From NCBI GenBank assembly GCA_900112325.1, contig FOLJ01000022.1, positions 1-64,000 on the forward strand: a DNA stretch of 64,000 nucleotides, written 5' to 3'. Within the stretch, counting starts at the first letter, position 1, and each line of letters starts with the position of its first letter. This stretch comes from Micromonospora sediminimaris (GTDB lineage: Bacteria > Actinomycetota > Actinomycetes > Mycobacteriales > Micromonosporaceae). Positions 1-7,061 of the stretch are shown in pieces. A program made the position numbers and the translations under genes. The notes under the pieces are model-generated. The model had not been told where the DNA came from, ran no database searches, and was given only the letters and a program-made list of their open reading frames with translations.

Positions 1-72
1 GGAGCACAGATCCAGCTCTACGACTGCCACGGACAAACCAACCAACAATTCCGACTCGCACCCCTCGCATAA
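1..72 (+). CDS. C-terminal end of a ricin-B-lectin-domain protein (partial)
   Basis: Only the last 23 codons and a TAA stop are in the window. The visible residues contain the pattern IQLYDCHGQTNQQF, which matches the repeat unit of ricin-type beta-trefoil lectin domains (Q-x-W/F end of a trefoil repeat). The protein is therefore probably a secreted carbohydrate-binding or carbohydrate-active enzyme whose catalytic part lies upstream of the window. A strong hairpin follows 28 bases after the stop. Nothing can be said about the main domain. Confidence 0.7.
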   Translation, partial: GAQIQLYDCHGQTNQQFRLAPLA

Positions 73-99
73 CCACCACCACCCAACCAACCAACTGAT

Positions 100-132
100 C
101 GGGCGGGCCCGGCAGCACGCCGAGCCCGCCCG
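100..132. terminator. Bidirectional hairpin between convergent genes
   Basis: GGGCGGGC at 101-108 pairs with GCCCGCCC at 124-131, extended by one C-G pair on the outside. It lies between the end of the lectin gene (plus strand) and the end of the ccdA-like gene (minus strand), where it can serve both. There is no clear T run. Confidence 0.6.
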
Positions 133-158
133 GCCACGTCAGAGCGAGAGCGGACTGC

Positions 159-1055
159 TCAGTCCGGTCGCTCCGCCGTGCTCGTCCCCGCGGGCTGCCG
201 GGTCGGGTGGTTCTGCCGTCGTCGTTGGCGCCACCAGCCGATCGCCGCGCCGGCCGGGAGGGCGGCCAGGATCACCGTGAGAGTCGTGGCCCCGGTGCGG
301 TCGAGTTCAGTGGCCAACCAGCGTTGCGCCGCGCCGGCAGCGGCGATGATCGGGTCGTCGGTCGTGACATCGCGCAGAATCCGGATCTCGAACCAGCCGT
401 ACCAGGCCACGTAGGCACCGGCGACCACGAGCAGCGCGCCACCAAGGCGGGACAGCAGTGGTGCGGCGCGGCGGATCCGACGGAGCAGGCCGTCGCGGGC
501 GAGGGCCACAGCGAGAGCGGCCACCGCGACGGTCAGGCCCATGCCGGCCGCGTACGCACAGAACAGCCCGACCCCGGCGACGATCGAGCCGGCGCGGAAG
601 CTGCTCACGACGATGGCCAGGAACGGGCCGATCGTGCATGACAGCGATGCCGCCGCGTAGACGGCGCCGAACACCACCATGGACGGCAGTGACCGGCGCA
701 CGGTTGGGGCGCGCCAGACCGCCAGCCGCAGTCCCGGCAGTTGCCGGCCGGCCAGCAGCCAACCACCCGATGCGAGCAGCAGCACACCCAGAACGACGGT
801 CACCCAGGGAAGGTGCCTCTGCACCGAGCCGGCTACGGGAGAGAGGACGAGACCGAACAGGCCGAAGACGGCGACGAAACCGACGGTCATCGCGGCGGTG
901 GCGGCCAGGGCCCGGGCGACGGCTGCCCCACGGTCGGTCTCCGCTTCGCCCGCGACCAGCAGCGACAGGTACGCCGGCAGCAGCGCGAACCCGCACGGAT
1001 TGACCGCGGCGAGCATCCCGGCGGCGACCGCCAAGCCCAGCGGTGCGTCCAGCAT
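159..1055 (-). CDS. ccdA: CcdA/DsbD-type transmembrane thiol-reductant carrier
   Basis: A polytopic membrane protein of 298 residues that should carry electrons from cytoplasmic thioredoxin across the membrane to an extracytoplasmic thiol protein. The first helix holds the signature AAVNPCGFALLP, and the second conserved cysteine is in SLSCTIGPFLAIV; this cysteine pair is the redox centre of the CcdA/DsbD family. At least six hydrophobic segments are visible. I chose the ATG at 1055 because it lies one base after the stop of the upstream thioredoxin-like lipoprotein gene; a longer reading frame upstream runs antisense-free only by overlapping that gene. The partner upstream strongly supports the role. 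The C-terminal tail is short, basic and polar. Confidence 0.88.
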   Translation of the reverse strand: MLDAPLGLAVAAGMLAAVNPCGFALLPAYLSLLVAGEAETDRGAAVARALAATAAMTVGFVAVFGLFGLVLSPVAGSVQRHLPWVTVVLGVLLLASGGWLLAGRQLPGLRLAVWRAPTVRRSLPSMVVFGAVYAAASLSCTIGPFLAIVVSSFRAGSIVAGVGLFCAYAAGMGLTVAVAALAVALARDGLLRRIRRAAPLLSRLGGALLVVAGAYVAWYGWFEIRILRDVTTDDPIIAAAGAAQRWLATELDRTGATTLTVILAALPAGAAIGWWRQRRRQNHPTRQPAGTSTAERPD

Positions 1056-1056
1056 C

Positions 1057-1590
1057 TCAACCCACCAGCAGCGGATCGAGCAGTTCGGGCAGCTTGCCGA
1101 CATCGACACGGCCGCGGGACACGATCGTTCCTTGGCTGTCAAGGACCACGAAGGTGCTCTGCTCGGTCATCTTGAACCGCTTCCAGACCATGCCCTGTTC
1201 GTCGGCCAGTTGCGGAAAGCCGGAGATCTTGGCCATCCGCACGAAGTCGTGCATCGCCGGGACCTTGTCCAGGCCAGCCACCCCGACCACGGCAACTCTG
1301 CCCTGGTACCTGGTCGCGAGATCGGTGACCGGCTTGGCCTGCCCCAGGCAGGTGGGGCACCACGGGGCCCAGAACCACAGCAGCGCCGGCTTGCCGGCCA
1401 GGCTGCGGCCGTCGAAGTTGCCGCCGTCGAGCGTCGGGACGGTGAAGTCGTAGCTGTCGGTTCCCACGTCTGTGGACCCGTCGGACGAGCTTCGCGACGA
1501 GGCCGCCTGATCACCGCTGTCGTTCGCGCAGCCGGCCAGCGTCAGCACGCCGACCATCATCAAGGCGAGGAGTGCTTGCCGTGCCTTCAT
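1057..1590 (-). CDS. TlpA/ResA-like thioredoxin-fold lipoprotein
   Basis: A 177-residue exported thiol-disulfide oxidoreductase. The N-terminus is a lipoprotein signal (MKARQALLALMMVGVLTLAGC), with the lipobox LAGC marking the lipidated cysteine. A low-complexity Ser/Asp linker follows, then a redoxin domain with FWAPWCPTC, the CxxC active site. The start at 1590 is supported by AAGGAGT eight bases upstream; a longer frame exists but would ignore the signal peptide. It is the first gene of a two-gene unit with the CcdA-like protein, which presumably keeps this CxxC reduced, for example for cytochrome c maturation or repair of surface thiols. The exact substrate is unknown. Confidence 0.88.
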   Translation of the reverse strand: MKARQALLALMMVGVLTLAGCANDSGDQAASSRSSSDGSTDVGTDSYDFTVPTLDGGNFDGRSLAGKPALLWFWAPWCPTCLGQAKPVTDLATRYQGRVAVVGVAGLDKVPAMHDFVRMAKISGFPQLADEQGMVWKRFKMTEQSTFVVLDSQGTIVSRGRVDVGKLPELLDPLLVG

Positions 1591-1762
1591 CGGTACTCCT
1601 TCGTCGCTAGGTCGGACGGCGCTGGGACCTCCGTCCGCCGGACACGGGTAGTGGCGGCGGTGCACCATGCCGCTTGGGACGACGGGTGCCGGTGGGGTCG
1701 CCCGGGGTTCGGCGTAGTTGAGCCAGTATCGCGCGGCGGGCAACACGACGAATGGATGACGG

Positions 1763-1957
1763 TTGCCGCCCAGCACCCCACGGCCGCTGCGCCCGGACGA
1801 CATCGTCATCCAGATGGCCGATGAGCGCACCGACACGCTGGAGGCGTTCATCGGCGCGTTGCGGTCGGCCGAACCCGGCCAGCCCGTGTCAGTGACCTAC
1901 CTGCGCGACGGCGACACCCGGCAGAGCAATGTCGTACCGACCGCCGCCACCCGCTGA
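1763..1957 (+). pseudogene. Remnant of an HtrA-like serine protease: PDZ tail only
   Basis: The translated frame from about 1775 gives LRPDDIVIQMADERTDTLEAF followed by VSVTYLRDGD, the end of a PDZ domain as found at the C-terminus of HtrA/DegP trypsin-like proteases. No protease domain precedes it: the same frame has a TGA just upstream of 1763, and the upstream 170 bases do not encode the rest of a PDZ. This is best read as a decayed gene end. A short expressed peptide from the TTG at 1763 cannot be excluded but no ribosome binding site is evident. Confidence 0.55.
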
Positions 1958-2101
1958 CGTCACAGTGCCCGTCGGTCACCGCAAGCGCGGGATCGCGGGC
2001 ATTCCCAGAGTGTGAGGGCGTGTCTGCGCGCGACCGACTCCTTTGCACGGGTCTCGGACCACGGCCGCGCTACGACCCGAGGCGCCCCGGCGTCCGTGAG
2101 A

Positions 2102-2407
2102 TCACCAGGACGCTTTGCGGACCCCGGGCAGCTCGCCACGCAGGGCCAGTTCGCGGAACCTGACCCGGGACAGTCCGAACCGGGTCAACACGCCACGTGG
2201 GCGGCCGTCGATCTGATCGCGTACGCGCAGTCGCACCGGGCTGGAGTCGCGCGGCAGCCGGTCGAGCCGGCGGACCGCCTCGGCGCGTACGTCCGGGTCG
2301 GTGTCCGGGTGGGCGACCGCCCGCTTGAGCTCCGCCCGCGCCTCGGCGTGCCGAGCGACCAGTTCCTCGCGCCGGGCCTGGCGGTTGACCAGGCTCTTGC
2401 GGGCCAT
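2102..2407 (-). CDS. rpsN: Ribosomal protein S14, zinc-free (C-minus) paralogue
   Basis: A 101-residue S14 of the long type, with the family C-terminus [18 protein letters not shown] and VRKASW. It lacks the CxxC pairs that bind zinc in the short S14 form, so it can be assembled when zinc is scarce. Its ATG overlaps the TGA of rpmG (ATGA), and it is the last gene of the rpmB-rpmG-rpsN unit. This gene set is the classical Zur-controlled alternative ribosomal protein operon of actinobacteria (also known in mycobacteria and Streptomyces), which agrees with the Zur-like box upstream of rpmB. Confidence 0.95.
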   Translation of the reverse strand: MARKSLVNRQARREELVARHAEARAELKRAVAHPDTDPDVRAEAVRRLDRLPRDSSPVRLRVRDQIDGRPRGVLTRFGLSRVRFRELALRGELPGVRKASW

Positions 2408-2574
2408 CAGCGGGCCTCGCGGAACTCGACGTGCCGGCGCACGATCGGGTCGTACTTGCGCAGGGTCAGACGGTCGGGGTCGTTGCGGCGGTTCTTGCGG
2501 GTGACGTACGTATAGCCGGTACCGGCGGTGCTGCGCAGCCGCACGATCGGCCGGACATCTGTCTGGCGGGCCAT
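2407..2574 (-). CDS. rpmG: Ribosomal protein L33, zinc-free (C-minus) paralogue
   Basis: A 55-residue protein beginning [20 protein letters not shown] and containing [21 protein letters not shown], which is the L33 core. There is no cysteine, whereas the zinc-binding form carries two CxxC pairs. The gene overlaps both neighbours by ATGA: its start is on the stop of rpmB and its stop is on the start of rpsN, so the three proteins are translationally coupled. Confidence 0.95.
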   Translation of the reverse strand: MARQTDVRPIVRLRSTAGTGYTYVTRKNRRNDPDRLTLRKYDPIVRRHVEFREAR

Positions 2575-2810
2575 CAGAGCTTCACTCCCCGGCTACGCAG
2601 CTCGGCGACGACCTTCTCGATGCCCTTACGGTCCACGGTCTTCAACGCCTTCGCCGTCAGGGTGAGGCTGACCCACCGCCGCTGCGACGGCAGCCAGTAA
2701 CGGTGGTTCTGCAGGTTCGGGTTCCACCGGCGGCGAGTGCGCCGGTGGGAGTGGGACACGGCGTTGCCGAAGCTCGGCTCCGCGCCGGTGACGTCGCAAC
2801 GTCTGGACAC
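2574..2810 (-). CDS. rpmB: Ribosomal protein L28, zinc-free (C-minus) paralogue
   Basis: A 78-residue L28 ([20 protein letters not shown], then RRRWNPNLQ and a C-terminal [13 protein letters not shown]). Only one cysteine remains, in CDVTG, so the CxxC pairs of the zinc-binding form are absent. I chose the GTG at 2810, preceded by AGGAGC with seven bases spacing; this gives the conserved MSRRC start. It is the first gene of the zinc-starvation ribosomal unit and sits 33 bases downstream of a Zur-like box on the same strand. Confidence 0.95.
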   Translation of the reverse strand: MSRRCDVTGAEPSFGNAVSHSHRRTRRRWNPNLQNHRYWLPSQRRWVSLTLTAKALKTVDRKGIEKVVAELRSRGVKL

Positions 2811-2842
2811 AGTGATCGCTCCTAGGTCAGGTGCCACGATAA

Positions 2843-2857
2843 CGACAACGGTTTTCA
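2843..2857 (-). promoter_or_regulatory. Zur-like operator of the rpmB-rpmG-rpsN unit
   Basis: On the minus strand the site reads TGAAAACCGTTGTCG, about 11 of 15 matches to the actinobacterial Zur palindrome TGAAAACGATTTTCA. Its left half is perfect. It lies 33-47 bases upstream of the rpmB start. Confidence 0.7.
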
Positions 2858-2981
2858 GTATCGCATCAGCCGATCAGCCGGCTCCGTGCCGGGGTCGACC
2901 AGACACCACAGCAGGTCGCACTCCCGTCAGGTCAACCCGACCTCGACACCGCCCTGTTCACTTCCGGAGTTAGCATGTGTA

Positions 2982-3001
2982 TAGAATGACAATCGTTTTC
3001 A
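2982..3001 (+). promoter_or_regulatory. -10 element overlapped by a near-perfect Zur box
   Basis: TAGAAT at 2982-2987 is a good -10 hexamer, and the palindrome TGACAATCGTTTTCA occupies 2987-3001, one base into it. The palindrome differs from its own reverse complement at only two positions besides the centre. It is the typical position for zinc-dependent repression by Zur. The COG0523 gene starts 21 bases downstream. Confidence 0.82.
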
Positions 3002-3021
3002 GTTAAGTCGAGAGGAATCCC

Positions 3022-4311
3022 ATGTCGTCGTCACCACAGGCCCCGACCCGTGCGGTGACATCGGACGCCGACACCCGTCCGTCGCTGACCGTGTTGTCCG
3101 GGTTCTGGCCAGCGGCGACCTTCGCCGTCGCCCGTACGCTGCTCGCCGCCGACACCTCGCTGCTGCTGGTACGGCACGACCTCACCGGCATCCGCGACGG
3201 CGTCGTCCGCAGGGTGGTCCGCACCGGCGGCGGCATCATCGAGGACGAGCAGGTCGCCCTGCGACACGGCTGTGTCTCGTGCACACTCCGCGAGGACGTG
3301 CTACCAACCCTCGTCCGGCTCAGCCGCAGCCACCCCGGCCGGGACCAGGTGCTGATGCTGCCCGAGGTGGTCGAACCCGAGGCTGTCGCCGCCGCCTGCG
3401 CCCACTGCCTCGTCGACGGGGTACCGATCACCAACCTGCTGCGCGTCGACTCCTACGTCACCGTCCTCGACGCCGAGCACCTGCTCGACGGCCTGGCCAG
3501 CACCGACGACCTCGCCACGCTCGGCATTCAGGCCGCCGACGACGACCACCGCGCGCTCGCCGACGTCATCGTCCGGCAGATCGAGTACGCCGACACCCTC
3601 GTCCTCTGGGGACAGTCCCGCGAGGGGGCGTTCGACACCAGCCGGCTGGCGGTTCTCCTGCACCGGATGGCGCCCTGGGCGACCCACATCCGCGTCGACG
3701 GCGACCTCGTCGACGCCGACACGCTGACCCGACAACTGCGCCACACCCACCGACACCGGCCGGAGACTCCCGGGGTCCTCGCCCGTGGTCTGCAGGGCTA
3801 CACCCTCGGCGCGCACGAGCCGGAATCCGACTGCGGAGTCGTCTCCGCCGTCTTCCGGGCCCGTCGCCCATTCCACCCCCAGCGCCTGCACGACGTCCTC
3901 GAAGACGTCAACGCCGAGATGATCCGGTCTCGGGGCCACCTCTGGCTGGCCAGCCAACCCGACACGGTCATCGCCTGGGATTTCGCCGGCGGCGGCCTGG
4001 CCATGGGCTCCCTCGGGCACTGGCTGGTCAGCCTGCCCGATGACCACTGGGAACACGTCGAGGTCCAGCGCCGCCTCGCCGCCGCCCTCGACTGGGACCC
4101 CTACTACGGCGACCGCCACCAGCACCTGGTCTTCATCGGCCTCGACACCGACCCCGCCGAGCTGCACCGCACCCTCTCCGGCTGCCTGCTCACCGACGCC
4201 GAACTCGCCGACGGCGAACAGACCTGGCGCACCTACCCCGACCCGTTCACCGGCTGCTTCCCCCTCGGAACGGCGGAACTGACCGACACCGAAGGAGCAC
4301 GACCCGCATGA
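3022..4311 (+). CDS. COG0523/CobW-like protein of the zinc-starvation locus, degenerate Walker A
   Basis: A 429-residue member of the G3E/COG0523 family, normally GTPase metallochaperones that deliver zinc. The two-domain layout is visible: an N-terminal nucleotide-binding-like domain (to about residue 220) and a C-terminal CobW_C domain (about 255-400, with WASQP-like and AWDFAGGGL segments). The family cysteine motif appears as [11 protein letters not shown] (Cys84, Cys87; one cysteine fewer than the usual GCxCC). The P-loop, expected as GFLGAGKTTL, reads [14 protein letters not shown] at 27-40, so the Lys and Ser/Thr that bind nucleotide are missing. It is Zur-controlled and overlaps the L31 gene (ATGA). 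In mycobacteria the COG0523 protein of the equivalent operon (Mrf) recruits a ribosome hibernation factor; the same role is plausible here but inferred from context. Confidence 0.85.
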   Translation: MSSSPQAPTRAVTSDADTRPSLTVLSGFWPAATFAVARTLLAADTSLLLVRHDLTGIRDGVVRRVVRTGGGIIEDEQVALRHGCVSCTLREDVLPTLVRLSRSHPGRDQVLMLPEVVEPEAVAAACAHCLVDGVPITNLLRVDSYVTVLDAEHLLDGLASTDDLATLGIQAADDDHRALADVIVRQIEYADTLVLWGQSREGAFDTSRLAVLLHRMAPWATHIRVDGDLVDADTLTRQLRHTHRHRPETPGVLARGLQGYTLGAHEPESDCGVVSAVFRARRPFHPQRLHDVLEDVNAEMIRSRGHLWLASQPDTVIAWDFAGGGLAMGSLGHWLVSLPDDHWEHVEVQRRLAAALDWDPYYGDRHQHLVFIGLDTDPAELHRTLSGCLLTDAELADGEQTWRTYPDPFTGCFPLGTAELTDTEGARPA

Positions 4312-4568
4312 AGCCCGGCATCCACCCCGAATACCGGCCCGTCGTCTACCGCGACAAGGACGCCGACTTCGCCTTCCTCACCCGCTCCACCGCCACCAGC
4401 GACCAGACCATCGAATGGACCGACGGCAACACCTACCCCGTCATCGACGTCCAGATCTCCTCGGCCAGCCATCCCTTCTGGACCGGCAGGCAGCGCCTGC
4501 TCGACACCGCCGGCCGAGTCGAGAAGTTCCGCAACAAGTACGCCCGCCACAGCCCCAAGGGCAGATGA
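4308..4568 (+). CDS. rpmE2: Ribosomal protein L31 type B (zinc-free)
   Basis: An 86-residue type-B L31: [20 protein letters not shown], then [20 protein letters not shown] and VEKFRNKY. It has no cysteine, unlike the zinc-binding L31. Its ATG overlaps the stop of the COG0523 gene, so both are made from the same Zur-controlled transcript. Together with the divergent L28, L33 and S14 genes it completes a four-protein set that can replace zinc-containing ribosomal proteins during zinc limitation. Confidence 0.96.
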   Translation: MKPGIHPEYRPVVYRDKDADFAFLTRSTATSDQTIEWTDGNTYPVIDVQISSASHPFWTGRQRLLDTAGRVEKFRNKYARHSPKGR

Positions 4569-4648
4569 GCACGGTTGCTGCCGGTGGGAGCGGCAGGACC
4601 CGAGTCGCGGCAGCGACCTGCAGACCGGCGGTGGTGGCGCAAGGCCGA

Positions 4649-4740
4649 GTGACAAAGCTGGTCACCCATTGCGAGACTGCCTTCACAAATTGCACACTGA
4701 GGCTGCATTAAGTCCTGGAAGTTGCGCGCTCGGCAACTTC
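4649..4740 (+). promoter_or_regulatory. Putative control region of the diterpene operon with two inverted repeats
   Basis: In the 199 bases between rpmE2 and the P450 gene there are two clean dyads: GTGAC-7 bases-GTCAC (4649-4665) and GAAGTTGC-7 bases-GCAACTTC (4718-4740). Between them a possible promoter is TTCACA (4682-4687) and GCATTA (4705-4710) with 17 bases spacing. The second dyad lies just after the likely start of transcription, which suits a repressor operator. No regulator gene is adjacent, so the protein is unknown. Confidence 0.4.
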
Positions 4741-4767
4741 GAGGCCAGCCACAGGAAGGGGTCCGCG

Positions 4768-6162
4768 ATGGGGGCACCGAAGGCAGGAGCCGCCGGCAGA
4801 CCCATGTCTGTGCCGGCCTGGAAGGCGCTGCCCAGCTTCCTCCGTGACGCACATCAGTCCCTGGTGGACGCCGGTGAGGCCGCCGGCGGTGAGGTCGTAC
4901 GTCTCGGGCTCGGCGTCTCCAGTCCGTACCTCGTGACCCATCCCGACCATGTACGGCAGGTGTTGCAGGACCGGGCTGCCAACTATCCCCGAGGTGATGA
5001 CACCGCGCTCTGGCGCTCGGTCCGCAAACTGGTCGGCGACGGCATCCTCGCCGAGGGCGACACCTGGCTGGCATCACGTAGGACACTGGCCCCACTTTTC
5101 CGGCGCGGCCGCATCGACGCGCTTGTCGACACGATGGCTGAGGCCATCGACGAGACGACCGATGGGCTGGACACGGCGGCGGCAGCGGGCAGCGTCGTCG
5201 ACATCGGCGCAGAGTTGTCCCGCCTCGTCTGCGCCGCCATCATGCGGGTCTTCTTCGACTCCAGGGTCTCGGTCGACGACGCGCTGCGCATCATGGCGGC
5301 GCAGGAGGACATCGTCACCTCCATGGCACCACGTCTGCTGGCCCCCTTCGCACCGTGGTGGATTCCGATGCCGGGCGACCGTCGCTTCCGCCGATCCGTG
5401 CAGACCATCGACGGAATCCTGCTGCCGGTCCTCCGCGCTGCGGTGCGTCAACCCGGCGACGGCGACGACGTGTTGTCGACGCTGGCACGTGCTCAACGTG
5501 ACGGCCAGCCGTTGTCCGAACGGCAGATGCGCGACGACCTGGTGTCGATGGTGGCGGTCACCACGGAGACGAGCTACGTCGTGTTGACATGGCTCTGGCC
5601 GGTCCTCGCCAACCACGCCGACGTCGCCGACCGGCTCTACGCAGAGGTCGATCAGGTTGTCGGTGCTGGGCCGGTGCGGGCGGAGCACCTGCCTCAGCTC
5701 ACCTACACCCAGATGGTGCTCAGCGAACTCCTTCGGTTGTACCCGGCGGGTTGGATCGTCCCCCGGCGCGCATTGGCTGCCGACGTGCTGGGCGGAGTGC
5801 GGATTGAGCAGGGCGCGACCGTCATCCTCTCCCCGTACGCCACCCAGCGGATGAAGACCTACTGGGGTTCCACCGCCGAATCCTTCGATCCGGAGCGCTT
5901 CGCACCCGGCCGCGCCGACGCGGACACACCTCACCGCCATGCCTACTACCCGTTCGGGCTCGGCATGCACAGATGCCTCGGGGAACACCTGTTCAACGTG
6001 GAGGCCCTGTTGATCGTGGCGACCTTGATCAGTAGGTTCCGCTTCACACTGACTGATCCCACAGTGCCCGCACCACGGGTCGCCGCCTCACTGCGCCCCC
6101 GACGGCGAGTCGAGCTGACCCTGTCGCGTCGCGAGCACTCCGTCGCCAGCAGGAGCCACTGA
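4768..6162 (+). CDS. Cytochrome P450, first gene of a diterpenoid operon
   Basis: A 464-residue heme monooxygenase. The heme-binding loop is YPFGLGMHRCLGEH with the thiolate Cys403; the K-helix ExxR is ELLRLYP (Glu320, Arg323); the I-helix carries VTTETSYVVL, keeping the acid-Thr pair although the usual AG is VT. I start it at the ATG at 4768, which has GGAAGG upstream; the frame is open further upstream but into the promoter region. Its TGA overlaps the ATG of the class I terpene synthase (TGATG), so it probably oxidises the diterpene made by the next two genes. An alternative view is that it is the P450 (fifth) component linked to the downstream conservon, as known for rarE; a 185-base gap after the cyclase makes this less direct. 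Confidence 0.92.
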   Translation: MGAPKAGAAGRPMSVPAWKALPSFLRDAHQSLVDAGEAAGGEVVRLGLGVSSPYLVTHPDHVRQVLQDRAANYPRGDDTALWRSVRKLVGDGILAEGDTWLASRRTLAPLFRRGRIDALVDTMAEAIDETTDGLDTAAAAGSVVDIGAELSRLVCAAIMRVFFDSRVSVDDALRIMAAQEDIVTSMAPRLLAPFAPWWIPMPGDRRFRRSVQTIDGILLPVLRAAVRQPGDGDDVLSTLARAQRDGQPLSERQMRDDLVSMVAVTTETSYVVLTWLWPVLANHADVADRLYAEVDQVVGAGPVRAEHLPQLTYTQMVLSELLRLYPAGWIVPRRALAADVLGGVRIEQGATVILSPYATQRMKTYWGSTAESFDPERFAPGRADADTPHRHAYYPFGLGMHRCLGEHLFNVEALLIVATLISRFRFTLTDPTVPAPRVAASLRPRRRVELTLSRREHSVASRSH

Positions 6163-7061
6163 TGCCCTCGGACACCCTGGCCGCCACGCTTGAGCAGAGC
6201 GCCGAACAGGGACGGATCTGTTCCGTGGCCGTGCGAGGGCAACGCGACCTGCAGGACCGGGTCGCCATGTATCCCGCTCTCTTTCCCGATCCTCCCGTCG
6301 ATGCCGCCATGCTGAGCGCGCTGGCACTGTCCACCGCTTTCATCGCCCCGTGGTGCACCGCCGCCGAACTGCGTACCGCGAACCGCGCATCGCTGTGGGT
6401 GACGGCAGAGGATTGGCGGATCGACTCGGAGATCGGCTCCCTGGAAGAAGCCACTGCCACCGCCACCGCCTGTATCGCCGTAGCGGCGGGTTCCGCGCCG
6501 GCCGACGGCGACCAACTCACGCAGTTCCTGGCGGACATCCGCGAGGATCTGGCAGCTACGCCGCTGTTCTCACGCCTGGGTCACCTGTGGCAGGACGAGT
6601 TGCGTCGCATGCTCGACGCCGAGCTACGGGAGTGGCAGTGGAGAACAGACCGAAACAACAAGATGGCCGAGCTGCCGTCTGCCGGTGACTACCTGGCCAA
6701 CGCCGCCGGCTACGGCGCCACCTGGGTCAACATCTCCCATTGGATCGCCACGAGCGCGGTAGAAACCGAGGAGCACTTGACGGCGCTGGTCACCGCCAGC
6801 TACGAGGTGGAGAAGGTTCTCCGGCTGGTCAACGACCTGGCCAGCTACAACCGGGACGTCAAGGCCGGCGATCTGAACATCCTGATGTTGGGCGTCGGCG
6901 AACACGAGGTGCGCCAGCAGGCGATCGACCTGGCCGACCGGTGCCACAAACTGCTCGACCCGCTGGCCGAGGTCAGCCCGCAGCAGGTGACCTACCTGCG
7001 GCGTGTGCTCGGCTTCACGGCCGGCTTCTACCACGGGACCGACTTCTGGGCATCCCGGTGA
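6162..7061 (+). CDS. Class I terpene synthase (diphosphate-ionising), probably diterpene
   Basis: A 299-residue all-alpha protein. The metal-binding NSE-type motif is visible as NDLASYNRD at 224-232 (N, S and a terminal acidic residue in the right spacing). The first acidic motif on helix D is atypical: TAEDWRIDSE at 81-90, with an Asp/Glu pair instead of DDxxD. Family members ionise an allylic diphosphate, or the product of a class II cyclase, with Mg ions. The overlap with the following class II cyclase gene (GTGA) argues that this enzyme acts second on a bicyclic C20 diphosphate. No GGPP synthase gene is nearby, so the substrate supply must come from elsewhere in the genome. Confidence 0.8.
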   Translation: MPSDTLAATLEQSAEQGRICSVAVRGQRDLQDRVAMYPALFPDPPVDAAMLSALALSTAFIAPWCTAAELRTANRASLWVTAEDWRIDSEIGSLEEATATATACIAVAAGSAPADGDQLTQFLADIREDLAATPLFSRLGHLWQDELRRMLDAELREWQWRTDRNNKMAELPSAGDYLANAAGYGATWVNISHWIATSAVETEEHLTALVTASYEVEKVLRLVNDLASYNRDVKAGDLNILMLGVGEHEVRQQAIDLADRCHKLLDPLAEVSPQQVTYLRRVLGFTAGFYHGTDFWASR

